Shown one piece after another: positions 8,145 through 16,363 of a stretch of DNA of 37,995 nt. The translations under genes and the position numbers were made by a program. Position 1 is the stretch's first letter. Each line of letters opens with the position of its first letter. Under the pieces are notes generated by a model. That model was given only the letters and a program-made list of their open reading frames with translations. It made no database searches and was not told the origin of the DNA. Origin of the DNA: Tidjanibacter sp. (lineage in GTDB: Bacteria > Bacteroidota > Bacteroidia > Bacteroidales > Rikenellaceae); assembly GCA_017648105.1 (NCBI GenBank), contig JAGCJH010000049.1, positions 1-37,995 on the forward strand, in the 5' to 3' direction.

Positions 8145-8956
8145 TAGTTTAGAAGGATGTTGCGGAGCAGGTCGTTGTGGGTAGCCAGAAGGCGGGTGTT
8201 GCGTTGCTCTGTGAGCATCCTGGCTCTCTCTTGCCCCACAAGATAGGGGGTGCTCAGTGAGCCACAGCCCACAATCCAGCCACTCAACCATTCGCCAGCC
8301 ACCATTTCGCCAACAGCAAAAGTAGCGAGTGCGCCACTCACAAGCATAGAGATTGCACCCCTACCAAACTCACCCGCATAGAAATACCCCAAACCGGGGA
8401 TGAAGTTCAGAGCCCAAGCTACCATAGGGTTGCGCATCTTGGGTGAGGAGTCATAGAGTTTTGCAAGTTGCCTCTTGCGTTCCTCGCTGTCGGGTTGGCT
8501 CTCCAACCACTGCATTGCTGCCCTCTCGGAGCGCTCCCATTCGCCCTTTTCGCCTGCCGAGAGTGCCTCAATGAGCGTGAGAAGCGATAGAGCCTCGGGG
8601 TCGGTGATGTAGAATCGAGCCTCCTCCGTAGTGGTTAGTGAGAGGTCATACTCCCCCGCAAGGTAGCCACACAGGGCTCGCTGGGTGTAGTAGGTTGTCA
8701 GTTCCTCATCTCCGAGTGCATAGGTGTAGATGCGTGAGAGTTCGGCAAGAGCTTCGCCGTAGAGTTCCTGCTGTTTGCGAGCCTCCACCTTACCCATCAC
8801 CGCACGGTTGTGGTCGTGGGGCGAGGTGGCAGCGTAGATTTCACGCTCCCAAGCAAGTGCCTTCTGCTCCCACTCGGTGGGCTGTGCATTAGTCGAAAAT
8901 GCTACGCAGAGGAATATGGATGCTGTACATAACAGCCTGATGGTTAATCTCTTCAA
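8144..8956 (-). CDS. Exported TPR-like protein with C-terminal PGLG membrane segment
   Basis: A 270-residue protein, last gene of a four-gene operon. Signal peptide residues 1-24 (ending STNAQ); helical, TPR-like repeats about 28-170; then a hydrophobic C-terminal module with NFIPGLGYFYAGEFGRG (184-200) and two probable membrane helices (about 200-240), ending in a charged helical tail. The PGLG-x-YAG motif recurs in the upstream neighbour, so the two are diverged paralogues. Similar modules occur in Bacteroidetes envelope proteins of unknown role (DUF5683/TM2-like); I cannot assign a reaction. Its first 68 bases overlap the end of the upstream gene in another frame. The good signal peptide argues that the early start is real. 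Confidence 0.75.
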   Translation of the reverse strand: MKRLTIRLLCTASIFLCVAFSTNAQPTEWEQKALAWEREIYAATSPHDHNRAVMGKVEARKQQELYGEALAELSRIYTYALGDEELTTYYTQRALCGYLAGEYDLSLTTTEEARFYITDPEALSLLTLIEALSAGEKGEWERSERAAMQWLESQPDSEERKRQLAKLYDSSPKMRNPMVAWALNFIPGLGYFYAGEFGRGAISMLVSGALATFAVGEMVAGEWLSGWIVGCGSLSTPYLVGQERARMLTEQRNTRLLATHNDLLRNILLN

Positions 8957-9749
8957 TGTTCTGGTAATATACTTTCACACTCGCCACACTGCCGAAAATA
9001 TTGCTAATGTAGAGTAGCGAGCCGATTGTTCCATAGGTTATTGTGCGCCAGTTGTTGGGAGTGCCAGCCTTTGACCAACTATTTGCTGTGAGTGCCGCAA
9101 AAGCACCAACAGCCAAGAACGATGCAACACCACCGCTAAGGTCGCCCGCATAAATCTTACCCAATCCAGGGACTACCGCACTCGCCAAGCCTGCAACGAG
9201 GGGCGAACGGTGGGGAATGGTGGTGTCGGCTATGTGGTTGAGTTTTTGTTGGTGCTCCACGAGGGTTGGGGTGTTGTATGTGTACTGCTCACGGCAGCGC
9301 TCATACTCCGCCCTGTTGCCCTCCAAGAGAGCCAAGCCGCCACGCTCGAAGGCGATGATTTCACGATGAAACTCCCCTGTGGGGGTTGCGGCGAGGTTGT
9401 CGAGGCGTACCTTTGCACCCTCAATATTGCCACTCTCCACATCGCACACCACGCCAAAGAGTGCGCTCTTGGCATAGAGGGGCGACGAGGTGCTCACCTC
9501 CGCAAAGGCGGTGGCAGCAGGGGCAAACTGCTGATTGTGGTAGAGTGTCCATCCTCGCAGATAGCGCATCGTGTCGAGTGCTGCGGGGGTATAGTCGTCA
9601 GCGAGGGTGTGTGTGAGGGTTAGTGCATCACGCATCAGCCCCTTGCCGATAAGGTAGTTGCCGAACTTAAAATCGCCCACAGCCGAACGCTGGGCGAAGA
9701 CTCCGATGGTTGAGAGGAGTAAAAGGAGTATGCACACAAACTTTCTCAT
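8889..9749 (-). CDS. Exported TPR-like protein with PGLG membrane segment (paralogue)
   Basis: A 286-residue protein with signal peptide 1-19 (GVFA-Q), helical TPR-like sequence about 25-175, then GLASAVVPGLGKIYAGDLSG (187-206) and two or three hydrophobic segments (about 185-262). Architecture and the PGLG-x-YAG motif match the next gene, though overall sequence has diverged. Its start overlaps the upstream YidD-like gene by 4 bases (ATGA), and its end overlaps the downstream gene by 68 bases, so the three are tightly coupled. Function unknown; the context suggests an inner-membrane assembly factor working with the YidD-like and LolA-like partners. Confidence 0.75.
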   Translation of the reverse strand: MRKFVCILLLLLSTIGVFAQRSAVGDFKFGNYLIGKGLMRDALTLTHTLADDYTPAALDTMRYLRGWTLYHNQQFAPAATAFAEVSTSSPLYAKSALFGVVCDVESGNIEGAKVRLDNLAATPTGEFHREIIAFERGGLALLEGNRAEYERCREQYTYNTPTLVEHQQKLNHIADTTIPHRSPLVAGLASAVVPGLGKIYAGDLSGGVASFLAVGAFAALTANSWSKAGTPNNWRTITYGTIGSLLYISNIFGSVASVKVYYQNIEEINHQAVMYSIHIPLRSIFD

Positions 9750-10180
9750 CGGCGGTAGCGTTTAGGGTCATCCTCGATAAGTCCTCGGGAGTTTGTGGGC
9801 ACTCCCACACGCCCAATCTTGGTGTTACGCACGGCACGGTCAAGCCCATAGATGATAGCCATTGGCGAGCCATACTCCTCGACGAGTTTTTTGAAATAGG
9901 CGGTATTTGTGTCCGTATAGCCACCCGGAGCACAGACCTCGGGCGCAATATAGTTCTCCCACAGCCACATCGCACCGCTTGCCGAGTGGTAGAGAGGCGA
10001 AATGCTGTGGTAATCCTCCAAAATGCCATAGGGCACCTCTTTGCGTTCCTTTGTGCCCTTGCGTTTGCTGCCCGCACGCAGCAACTCCATATCGCTCCTC
10101 TGTGCCGAAGCACCAAGTGGGGCGAGGAGTAGCACAACAAGTGCCACAAGGGGTAGGGTATGGCGCCTATGGGGTGTCAT
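9746..10180 (-). CDS. Degenerate YidD-like exported protein
   Basis: A 144-residue protein with a basic N-terminus and hydrophobic signal (9-27). The region 58-122 lines up by eye with YidD, the small membrane-protein insertion efficiency factor. The pattern runs from an aromatic helix to IAPEVCAPGGYTDTNTAYF (78-96), then EEYGSPMAIIYGLDRAVRN (101-119) and a C-terminal EDDP (136-139). It matches the YidD order of I-S-P, C-x-F-x-P-T-C-S-x-Y, y-G-x-x-x-G and R-x-x-r-C, then G-x-D-P. The PTCS Cys and the RC Cys are replaced (DTNT, RN), so if it is a homologue it has lost the conserved cysteines. It lies 3 bases after a LolA-like gene and overlaps the next gene by 4 bases. The assignment is tentative. 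Confidence 0.55.
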   Translation of the reverse strand: MTPHRRHTLPLVALVVLLLAPLGASAQRSDMELLRAGSKRKGTKERKEVPYGILEDYHSISPLYHSASGAMWLWENYIAPEVCAPGGYTDTNTAYFKKLVEEYGSPMAIIYGLDRAVRNTKIGRVGVPTNSRGLIEDDPKRYRR

Positions 10181-10183
10181 TTG

Positions 10184-10894
10184 TTATTGGAAGAGTTGCG
10201 AGGGGTCGATGGTTGTGTGCTTTGCGCCTGCGGGAATCTGGAAGTCAAACAGAGGCGACTGTGCCTCGCCATCGAAGAGCAGGTTGGAGTAGTTCGACAG
10301 GCGCACGAGCGAGTCACGCTTTACGGTGTACTCCACCTCTGTAATGCGCATAGGGATAGGGATGCGCTCATACTGATACTTCGAGAAGTAGAGCTTGCGC
10401 ATAGCCTCGCCCTTGGCGTTGTAATAAACCATACAGATGGGTAGGTGGTTTTGGAACACAAGCTCTACCATAGCCGTTGCCGAGACGCTCTCGGGGGTGT
10501 AGGTCTTGATAATCATACCTCCCTCATTGCGGATGCTACTCTGGGTGTAGCCATACATCGGCAGAGCCATATCCACATAACTACCCGAAGCAAAAATCGC
10601 AATAATATCCTTGCTCGACGCCAAATCCTTGTTGTTGATTACTGCCACATCGTTTGTTGTGGGGGTGTAGATGCGCATCTCGCCTAGTGTGTTTGTGAGA
10701 GTGATGTTATGGCTGGGGCGGTGTTGCTCGACAATCATACGACCGTCGGGGTGGAGGCAGATGCTACGCTCGGTGGTAATCTTCTTACCCTCTGCTACCT
10801 GCACGCTCTGAACATCGACCGAGAGCCTCACTTGTGCGCCCACGAGGGTGGGGAGCGCAAGCATCATAAGGAGTATTGTTAGTTGTCGTTTCAT
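10184..10894 (-). CDS. LolA-like periplasmic protein
   Basis: A 236-residue protein with signal peptide 1-20 (TLVGA-Q). The mature part is beta-rich with a pattern like the LolA/LolB lipoprotein-carrier fold: repeated amphipathic strands, an internal ICMVYYNAKGEAMRKLYFS hairpin (about 153-171), and a C-terminal strand ending PLFDFQIPAGAK. Such domains bind lipid or lipoprotein in the periplasm. It is the first gene of the four-gene operon ending at 8144. An own promoter is not clear; read-through of the TM2 gene terminator is possible. It is not the housekeeping LolA with certainty. Confidence 0.6.
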   Translation of the reverse strand: MKRQLTILLMMLALPTLVGAQVRLSVDVQSVQVAEGKKITTERSICLHPDGRMIVEQHRPSHNITLTNTLGEMRIYTPTTNDVAVINNKDLASSKDIIAIFASGSYVDMALPMYGYTQSSIRNEGGMIIKTYTPESVSATAMVELVFQNHLPICMVYYNAKGEAMRKLYFSKYQYERIPIPMRITEVEYTVKRDSLVRLSNYSNLLFDGEAQSPLFDFQIPAGAKHTTIDPSQLFQ

Positions 10895-10926
10895 AAATCT
10901 GCCGGGTCTATTGCTGTTCCAAACAA

Positions 10927-10958
10927 TAAAAAAATACGGGGCGAACTCTTCGCCCCGT
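10927..10958 (-). terminator. Rho-independent terminator of the TM2 gene
   Basis: A perfect 10-bp stem ACGGGGCGAA/TTCGCCCCGT with a 3-base loop is followed by ATTTTTTTA on the minus strand, 22 bases past the TM2 stop codon. It separates this gene from the operon starting at 10894. Confidence 0.9.
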
Positions 10959-10980
10959 AAAGATACATCTAATTTTTGAA

Positions 10981-11382
10981 TTAGAACAAGTCAGCCCAGA
11001 GAATAACTTTGGGGTTGTTGTAGTATTTCTTGTTGATTTTGCCATTCTGAACATATTCGAGAGTGAACACAACAGCGTCAATCCAACCAAGAACACCGCA
11101 AGTTACCAAGTAGGGAGCAGCCATCCAGATCTGGGTACCCAGATAGTAACGGTGAAGACCACACCAGCCAGTTACCCAGCTAAGAAGGGTAGCTACCAGA
11201 GGATCTGCGTTGTTGGTGAGCTGGATCATATTTGCGGGAGCAACGGGAGCCGAAGCCTCCATAACCATCTCTACCGAGTTCTCAACGAGAGCGTCAAAAG
11301 CTGCATCGTTAGCAACATAGTTGTTTGCCGAAGCCACGAGGGACATCAAAGCAACTGCCAAAGTAAGTACAAGTTTCTTCAT
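10981..11382 (-). CDS. TM2 domain-containing protein
   Basis: A 133-residue protein with signal-like N-terminus (1-19), a linker, and a TM2 domain (about 60-115). The domain has VATLLSWVTGWCGLHRYYLG, a first helix and turn with the family's G-x-H-R-x-Y-L-G motif, then a second hydrophobic segment (APYLVTCGVLGWIDAVVF). A tail with NGKINKKYYNNP follows. TM2 proteins are small membrane proteins of mostly unknown function. It has its own promoter and terminator, and its highly biased codons suggest strong expression. Confidence 0.85.
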   Translation of the reverse strand: MKKLVLTLAVALMSLVASANNYVANDAAFDALVENSVEMVMEASAPVAPANMIQLTNNADPLVATLLSWVTGWCGLHRYYLGTQIWMAAPYLVTCGVLGWIDAVVFTLEYVQNGKINKKYYNNPKVILWADLF

Positions 11383-11478
11383 AATAATTAAGTTTTATAG
11401 GGTTAAACTTTTGTGTGTTTTAGTTTTTGAGATTAGCAGAAACCCAATTTTATCTCCCTTTGAGGTTTTCTGTTACTA

Positions 11479-11486
11479 CAAATATA
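11479..11486 (-). promoter_or_regulatory. Promoter -7 box of the TM2 gene
   Basis: TATATTTG on the minus strand, about 97 bases upstream of the start codon. No TTTG sits at the expected -33 distance. Confidence 0.6.
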
Positions 11487-11540
11487 CAACTTTTATTGTT
11501 ATGTTGTTCTCTTTGGTGAGATTTTTTTTCACATCAAAGG

Positions 11541-11582
11541 AAAAAGATAGGTGTGACCCACCGAGGCAGGTCACACCTATCT
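11541..11582 (-). terminator. Rho-independent terminator of the WG-repeat gene
   Basis: A perfect 14-bp stem (11545-11558 with 11569-11582) is followed on the minus strand by TTTTTCC, 16 bases after the stop codon of the WG-repeat gene. Confidence 0.9.
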
Positions 11583-11597
11583 CTAATATAATAGACC

Positions 11598-14500
11598 TTA
11601 GCGGGTAGCTACAAACTCTACGCCGTCGGGCATACGGAAAGTAATGCTCTCCACTGCAAGAACATCATTCTCCACGCAGAAGGATGCAGTCTTGGTCAGA
11701 CCATCCCACAACGATTTGAAGTCACGAGCAACATTCAGAGGTACTGCAACGGTGAATTCGCCATAGTTGTTGTCGGTAACACCAAACGACTCGTTCTCGG
11801 CATTGTATGTACCAAGTGTGAGTTGGAGCACAACGCTCTTGCCACGCTCCTTGATATACTCAACCTCTGCCTCCTCCGTGAGTTTCTCTTTGAGGGCTGC
11901 GAGAGTCTCCTCATTGACACGAGAAGCATATTGTGCCTCGGTCTCAAACTCATCCTTAACCTCAAACTCTGCCACTTTGGGAGCCATATACTCGGCTGCA
12001 AAGTTGGAGAACTTCTGGTAGTAGAGGAACTCTTTGCACTTGTCGGCAGCCTCCTCCTGGGTGTAGAGAATAGCCACAACCTCGGCGCCAGTGGTGTTGA
12101 TGTAACCCCAGAGCTCGCCGATGCTCACGAGAGCCACGCCCTCCTCGAAGTCTGCAATGGTGTCATACTTGGGTGCAGTGATACCCCTACCGTTCTTGTC
12201 GATAAGACCACACTTGCCTTCGAGTTTCACCCAAGTGATACCATTCTTGAAGTTGCCAACCTCATCGTAGATGGGAGCGAGTACCTCGTCATACTTAGCA
12301 TCCATAAAGCCCCATTTACCATCGGCTTTAACTTTTGCGATACCCTCTACTGCCTCGCCAATCTCGGTATATTTCAAAGGAGTAATCTCCTTGCCATCGA
12401 TGTCGATGTAGCCCCATTTGCCCTCCGAGCAAACTTTTGCTACGCCATATACAAAGTCACCCACCTCGTCGTAGATTACGGGGATGATTTCGTTGTACAT
12501 AGTGTTGAGGAAGCCCATCTTGCCACCAATCTTAACTCGTGCCAATCCATTCACAAACTCGCCAACCTCCTCATACTTGGGAGCAACGACAATCTTGCCG
12601 CCCTGTTTAACCCAGCCGTATTTGCCGTCGAGTGCGATGCTCGAATGACCTGTTTCATCCCAGTCGCCTACCTCGTCATAGATAACAGCGAGAACCTCTA
12701 CGCCCGAACGGTTGATCCAACCACTCTTGCCACCGAGGGTTGCCTTTGCAACGCCATTCTCGTCAAACTCGCCCACTGCCTCATATTTCTTGTCGTTGAG
12801 AGGTTTGCCATCCACGCCAATCCAGTAGTATGCGCCATCCTTCTGTACCATTGCATAACCCTGTGAGTATGCCCATACTGCGTCGTACTCTGCGGGAACA
12901 ACCATAGTACCTGCCACATTGCAGAAGCCCCATTTGCCATCGAGCTGGATGGGTGCGAAGCCCTCGTCGAAGTGGAGCGAACCGATAAACTTAGGAGTTA
13001 CGGTCAGGATGCCGTTGGTGTCAATCTTGAACCAAGTCTCGTTGCTGAGCACCTTTGCATAGCCTTCTGCATCGTAGGGCTCTGCGCCATTGTACTTCAC
13101 AGCAACAACCTCCTCGCCTGCACGGTTGAGGAAGCCCCATTTGCCATCTTTGCAAACCCTTGCCAAGCCGTTTGCGTCGAACTCGTCGGCTACCTCATAC
13201 TGGATAGCGATAACCTCCTCGCCCGATTTGTTCACCCAGCCATACTTGCCGTCGAGTTTGACCATAGCAACGCCCAACTCGAAAGCGTGTACATCGTCAT
13301 ATTGGAGAGCGATAGCTACCTTGCCGTTCTGGTTGATCCAACCATACTTGCCAGCCAAGCCTACCCACGCAAGACCCTCTGAGAAGTCGCCTGCGTTGTC
13401 ATAGGTGAGTTTGATGACCTCTTTGCCACGAACATTCACATAGCCCCATTTGCCACCGCTATAAGCGCCATCAGCCCAGGTGCCCTTTGCGCTCACACGA
13501 GCAAGACCATCGACAAACATCTCTGCATAGTCGTAGCTGATGCGAACAACTGCCTTACCTTTGGCATTGTAGAAGCCCCATTTGCCACCGCTGTAATTGC
13601 CATTCTCGTCGTAGGAGCCCTTTACGCCAACCCTTACAAGACCGCCAACGAAGTCGTCTGCATAGTCGTTCTTTGCGGGAATTACCTTCTTGCCCACAGC
13701 GTCAATGTAGCCATATTTGCCTTTTGCATCACGGAACTTAGCAAGACCCTCCTCGTTGAACTCCCATACAGCTATATTATTCACTTTCAAAACCTCTTTG
13801 CCATTCTGGTCGAGCCAGCCCCACTTGTTCTCACCAAGCGACGCCATTGCAAGACCATTCTCACCGAAGGTGCCGAGGTGGGTGTATTTAATAGGTACCA
13901 CCTTCTTGCCCTCCAAGTTGAGCATACCGAAAAGCTCGCCCTGTTTTACCCAAACAAGACCGCCATCTGTCCACTCGCCAACCTCGCAGTAGGCAACGGG
14001 AGAGATGAGCTCGCCCTCACGGGTAATCCAGCTCATAAGCTCGCCTTTGGCAACCTTAGCCAAGCCGTTTGAGTCCCAAGCCCATAGTTTGCTATACTCA
14101 ACTTTGGTCACAGCCTTACCTGCAACATCAATCCAGCCGTAGAGCTCGCCCTGACGAATCCAGTTCAGACCATCCTCAGTCCACTCGCCAACCTCGTCAT
14201 TCACGATGGGCATAATCTCCTTGCCCATACGATCAACCCAGCCAACTTTCTCCTCGACAGTTACGAGTGCCAAACCATTCTGTGCATACTCGTCGAAGGA
14301 GTCGTATTTCACGGGAGCGACCTCACGACCATCTGCGCCCAAGATACCATATTTGCCCTCGATGCTAACCTTTGCAAGACCTGCAACGAAGTCGCCAATG
14401 GTGCTATATTTCACGGGAGCGAGTACCTTGCCAAGTGAATTGACGATACCATATTTGCCCTCGTTCATAACTTTTGCGATGCCGAGCTCGTTGAAAGCGC

Positions 14501-15386
14501 CAATCTCGTCGAAATTCACATCGAGTATCTCTTTGCCCTCTTTGTTGAGAAGACCCCATTTGCCCTGAATACCTACAAGTGCAATACCAATCTCGCTCCA
14601 CTCGCCAACCTTCTCATATTTGTTGTCCGAGAGGCGTTTGCCTGCACTGTTGAGAAGACCATAAAGACCCTCCCTTACGCTCCAAGCCAAACCATCCTCA
14701 TTGAACTGACCAATGCTGTCGTAGATGGGTTTGTGAATCTCCTTACCTGCTTTGTTGAGGATACCAACAAGACCACCCACCTTGATGTGTGCAGTGCCAT
14801 TGTCGTTCCATACGCCAGCCTCGTCATATTTGGGTTTAGCGATGGTCTTGCCCTCACGGTTGATCACACCCCACTTGTCGGAGAGTTTGATCCACGCCAA
14901 GTCATCCACCGAGAACTCGGTTACCTGCTGGTAGCGCACCTTGATAACCTCCTTGCCCTCCTTGTTGATCATACCGTAGTTCTCGCCGATGCGAACAACA
15001 GCGGTACCTGCTGCCGAGAAATCCTCGATTTCATCATATTTGGGTCTGCAAAGCTCTTTACCTTCGCGGTTAACGATGCCATATTTTTTCTTCTTCTGCA
15101 CTTTGCAGATGCCGTCGAGGTTGAAGCTGCCGAGCCACTCGTAGTCGGGGCGCACAACCTCTTTACCATTCTTATCGACATAGCCCCAAAGGTTTTTCTT
15201 TGAGATTTTTGCGAGTCCGTCGGGTCCGAACTCCTCTGCGATGTCATAGCTGTACCTGATTACAGCGTTGCCCTTGTTGTCAACATAACCCCATTTACCC
15301 CTGAGGTTTTTGGCGGGGGTCAAATCCTGAGCCAACATAGGGATGCTCAGAGTTGCCGCCAAGAGAACGACAAAAAGTTTCTTCAT
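11598..15386 (-). CDS. Giant exported WG-repeat protein (about 31 repeats)
   Basis: A 1262-residue protein with signal peptide 1-19 (SIPMLA-Q). From about residue 27 to 1095 it consists of about 31 WG (KWG) repeats of roughly 35 residues, typical unit KYGIVNKEGKEV followed by a strand and an acidic F-x-x-GLA-x-V segment. Units 16 and 17 carry 9- to 10-residue insertions rich in Gly, Tyr and Asn before the next KWG. A non-repeat C-terminal domain (about 1096-1262) starts with a charged helical segment and ends in beta sequence. WG repeats probably form small beta units for binding; no enzyme motif is seen. The protein is exported, and whether it is periplasmic or on the surface is not clear. 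It stands alone under a consensus promoter. Several long open frames on the other strand are shadows of the repeat. Confidence 0.92.
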   Translation of the reverse strand: MKKLFVVLLAATLSIPMLAQDLTPAKNLRGKWGYVDNKGNAVIRYSYDIAEEFGPDGLAKISKKNLWGYVDKNGKEVVRPDYEWLGSFNLDGICKVQKKKKYGIVNREGKELCRPKYDEIEDFSAAGTAVVRIGENYGMINKEGKEVIKVRYQQVTEFSVDDLAWIKLSDKWGVINREGKTIAKPKYDEAGVWNDNGTAHIKVGGLVGILNKAGKEIHKPIYDSIGQFNEDGLAWSVREGLYGLLNSAGKRLSDNKYEKVGEWSEIGIALVGIQGKWGLLNKEGKEILDVNFDEIGAFNELGIAKVMNEGKYGIVNSLGKVLAPVKYSTIGDFVAGLAKVSIEGKYGILGADGREVAPVKYDSFDEYAQNGLALVTVEEKVGWVDRMGKEIMPIVNDEVGEWTEDGLNWIRQGELYGWIDVAGKAVTKVEYSKLWAWDSNGLAKVAKGELMSWITREGELISPVAYCEVGEWTDGGLVWVKQGELFGMLNLEGKKVVPIKYTHLGTFGENGLAMASLGENKWGWLDQNGKEVLKVNNIAVWEFNEEGLAKFRDAKGKYGYIDAVGKKVIPAKNDYADDFVGGLVRVGVKGSYDENGNYSGGKWGFYNAKGKAVVRISYDYAEMFVDGLARVSAKGTWADGAYSGGKWGYVNVRGKEVIKLTYDNAGDFSEGLAWVGLAGKYGWINQNGKVAIALQYDDVHAFELGVAMVKLDGKYGWVNKSGEEVIAIQYEVADEFDANGLARVCKDGKWGFLNRAGEEVVAVKYNGAEPYDAEGYAKVLSNETWFKIDTNGILTVTPKFIGSLHFDEGFAPIQLDGKWGFCNVAGTMVVPAEYDAVWAYSQGYAMVQKDGAYYWIGVDGKPLNDKKYEAVGEFDENGVAKATLGGKSGWINRSGVEVLAVIYDEVGDWDETGHSSIALDGKYGWVKQGGKIVVAPKYEEVGEFVNGLARVKIGGKMGFLNTMYNEIIPVIYDEVGDFVYGVAKVCSEGKWGYIDIDGKEITPLKYTEIGEAVEGIAKVKADGKWGFMDAKYDEVLAPIYDEVGNFKNGITWVKLEGKCGLIDKNGRGITAPKYDTIADFEEGVALVSIGELWGYINTTGAEVVAILYTQEEAADKCKEFLYYQKFSNFAAEYMAPKVAEFEVKDEFETEAQYASRVNEETLAALKEKLTEEAEVEYIKERGKSVVLQLTLGTYNAENESFGVTDNNYGEFTVAVPLNVARDFKSLWDGLTKTASFCVENDVLAVESITFRMPDGVEFVATR

Positions 15387-15499
15387 AGTTGTAATGTTTT
15401 AGTTATTAGTTATTTAAGTATTTTTATTTTGCGCTGTTGGGGTGGGCACATCCTTGTGTGTGATTGGACGAGTGCCCCAAAAATCGGCGTACTCTCCCC

Positions 15500-15530
15500 C
15501 AAAAGTATATTTTTTTCGTCGGATGACAAA
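15500..15530 (-). promoter_or_regulatory. Consensus promoter of the WG-repeat gene
   Basis: TTTG (complement of 15527-15530), 19 bases, then TACTTTTG (complement of 15500-15507): a full match to the Bacteroidetes vegetative promoter, 114 bases upstream of the start. The rest of the 426-base divergent gap 15387-15812 shows only the HU promoter. Confidence 0.8.
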
Positions 15531-15748
15531 ATTTTTTCACCTTTATTTATTATATAGAACATCGAAAGGGGCAAATAAAACATCCACGAAAGCGGGGTGG
15601 GGTGGTGTCGCAAGGGCACGAAAATTGCCCCATTTGCCTTTGGATTGCCCACAGTGGGCGTTTGTGTGGTCGAGCTCTTGGGAGTGTGGCGGAGAAGAAA
15701 AATTCAAAAAAAATTGCTACTTAGTTGTAAATTAACCAAATAATAGTG

Positions 15749-15756
15749 TATCTTTG
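15749..15756 (+). promoter_or_regulatory. Promoter of the HU operon
   Basis: TATCTTTG matches the -7 box, with GTTG (one change from TTTG) 21 bases upstream. The HU start codon lies 57 bases downstream. Confidence 0.7.
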
Positions 15757-15812
15757 CAATCCGAATTTGGAAACAACAGATTTTTCATAAACTAATTAAA
15801 ATATATACAGTT

Positions 15813-16085
15813 ATGACCAAAGCAGATATCGTAAACAACATCGCCAAAGAGACTGGCGTAGAGAAAGCACTCGTTCAGCAGGTTGTAGAGGCTTTTATGG
15901 AGAATGTAAAAGGTTCTTTGATTGAGAACGAGCCCGTATATTTGAGGGGTTTCGGTAGCTTCATCATCAAGGAGCGTGCTCAGAAAGTGGCTCGCAACAT
16001 CTCGAAAGGCACCACTATCACCATTCCCGCACACAACATCCCCGCTTTCAAGCCCGCTAAGAGCTTCACAAGCAAGGTGAAATAA
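15813..16085 (+). CDS. HU/IHF-family DNA-binding protein
   Basis: A 90-residue nucleoid protein that bends and compacts DNA as a dimer. Full-length family match: helical N-terminus MTKADIVNNIAKETG, the turn VYLRGFGSF (43-51), and the DNA-binding arm ending in IPAHNIPAFKPAKSF, where the Pro that intercalates between bases is present. First gene of a short transcript with the COX24-like gene. Whether it acts as HU homodimer or as an IHF-like subunit cannot be decided. Confidence 0.95.
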   Translation: MTKADIVNNIAKETGVEKALVQQVVEAFMENVKGSLIENEPVYLRGFGSFIIKERAQKVARNISKGTTITIPAHNIPAFKPAKSFTSKVK

Positions 16086-16131
16086 GCTAACGACGCAAAA
16101 AAATTATAAACCAAACTAAAATTTTACAACT

Positions 16132-16227
16132 ATGCCTAACGGTAAGAAAAGGAAAGGTCCCAAAATGGCGACTCACAAACGCAAAAAACGCTTGCGTAAA
16201 AATCGTCATAAACACAACAAGAAATAG
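16132..16227 (+). CDS. Small basic AURKAIP1/COX24-domain protein
   Basis: A 31-residue, extremely Lys/Arg/His-rich protein beginning MPNGKKRKGPKMATHKRKKR. The HKRKKRLRKNRHK pattern is that of the C-terminal domain of mitochondrial mS38 (AURKAIP1/COX24) and of the conserved small Bacteroidetes proteins given that name. By that relation it is probably a ribosomal small-subunit protein; that is inference. It lies 46 bases after the HU gene and before a terminator, so it shares the HU transcript. It is easily missed because of its size. Confidence 0.85.
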   Translation: MPNGKKRKGPKMATHKRKKRLRKNRHKHNKK

Positions 16228-16263
16228 GTTGTCGGTTTACCCTTAAAAGAAAAAATAGAGCAC

Positions 16264-16296
16264 AAAAGCCTTTCGGGGTTTTTGGCTTTATTTTTT
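16264..16296 (+). terminator. Terminator after the COX24-like gene
   Basis: AAAGCC (16265-16270) pairs with GGCTTT (16284-16289) and is followed by ATTTTTT. It separates the HU operon from the RNase G gene. Confidence 0.7.
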
Positions 16297-16363
16297 CGTG
16301 AAGGGGGCTTCGTGCCCTCGTTCCCCTCCTCCTATTCCGAAAATAGGAAATCACTCGAAGACA

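Noticed and set aside
11823..12866. Plus-strand frames within the WG-repeat gene
   Set aside because: They are periodic complements of the repeat units; the sense frame has a signal peptide and a consensus promoter.
15410..15735. Small ORFs in the HU/WG-repeat divergent gap
   Set aside because: They cross the promoter elements of both genes and have unusual codon use with no family look.
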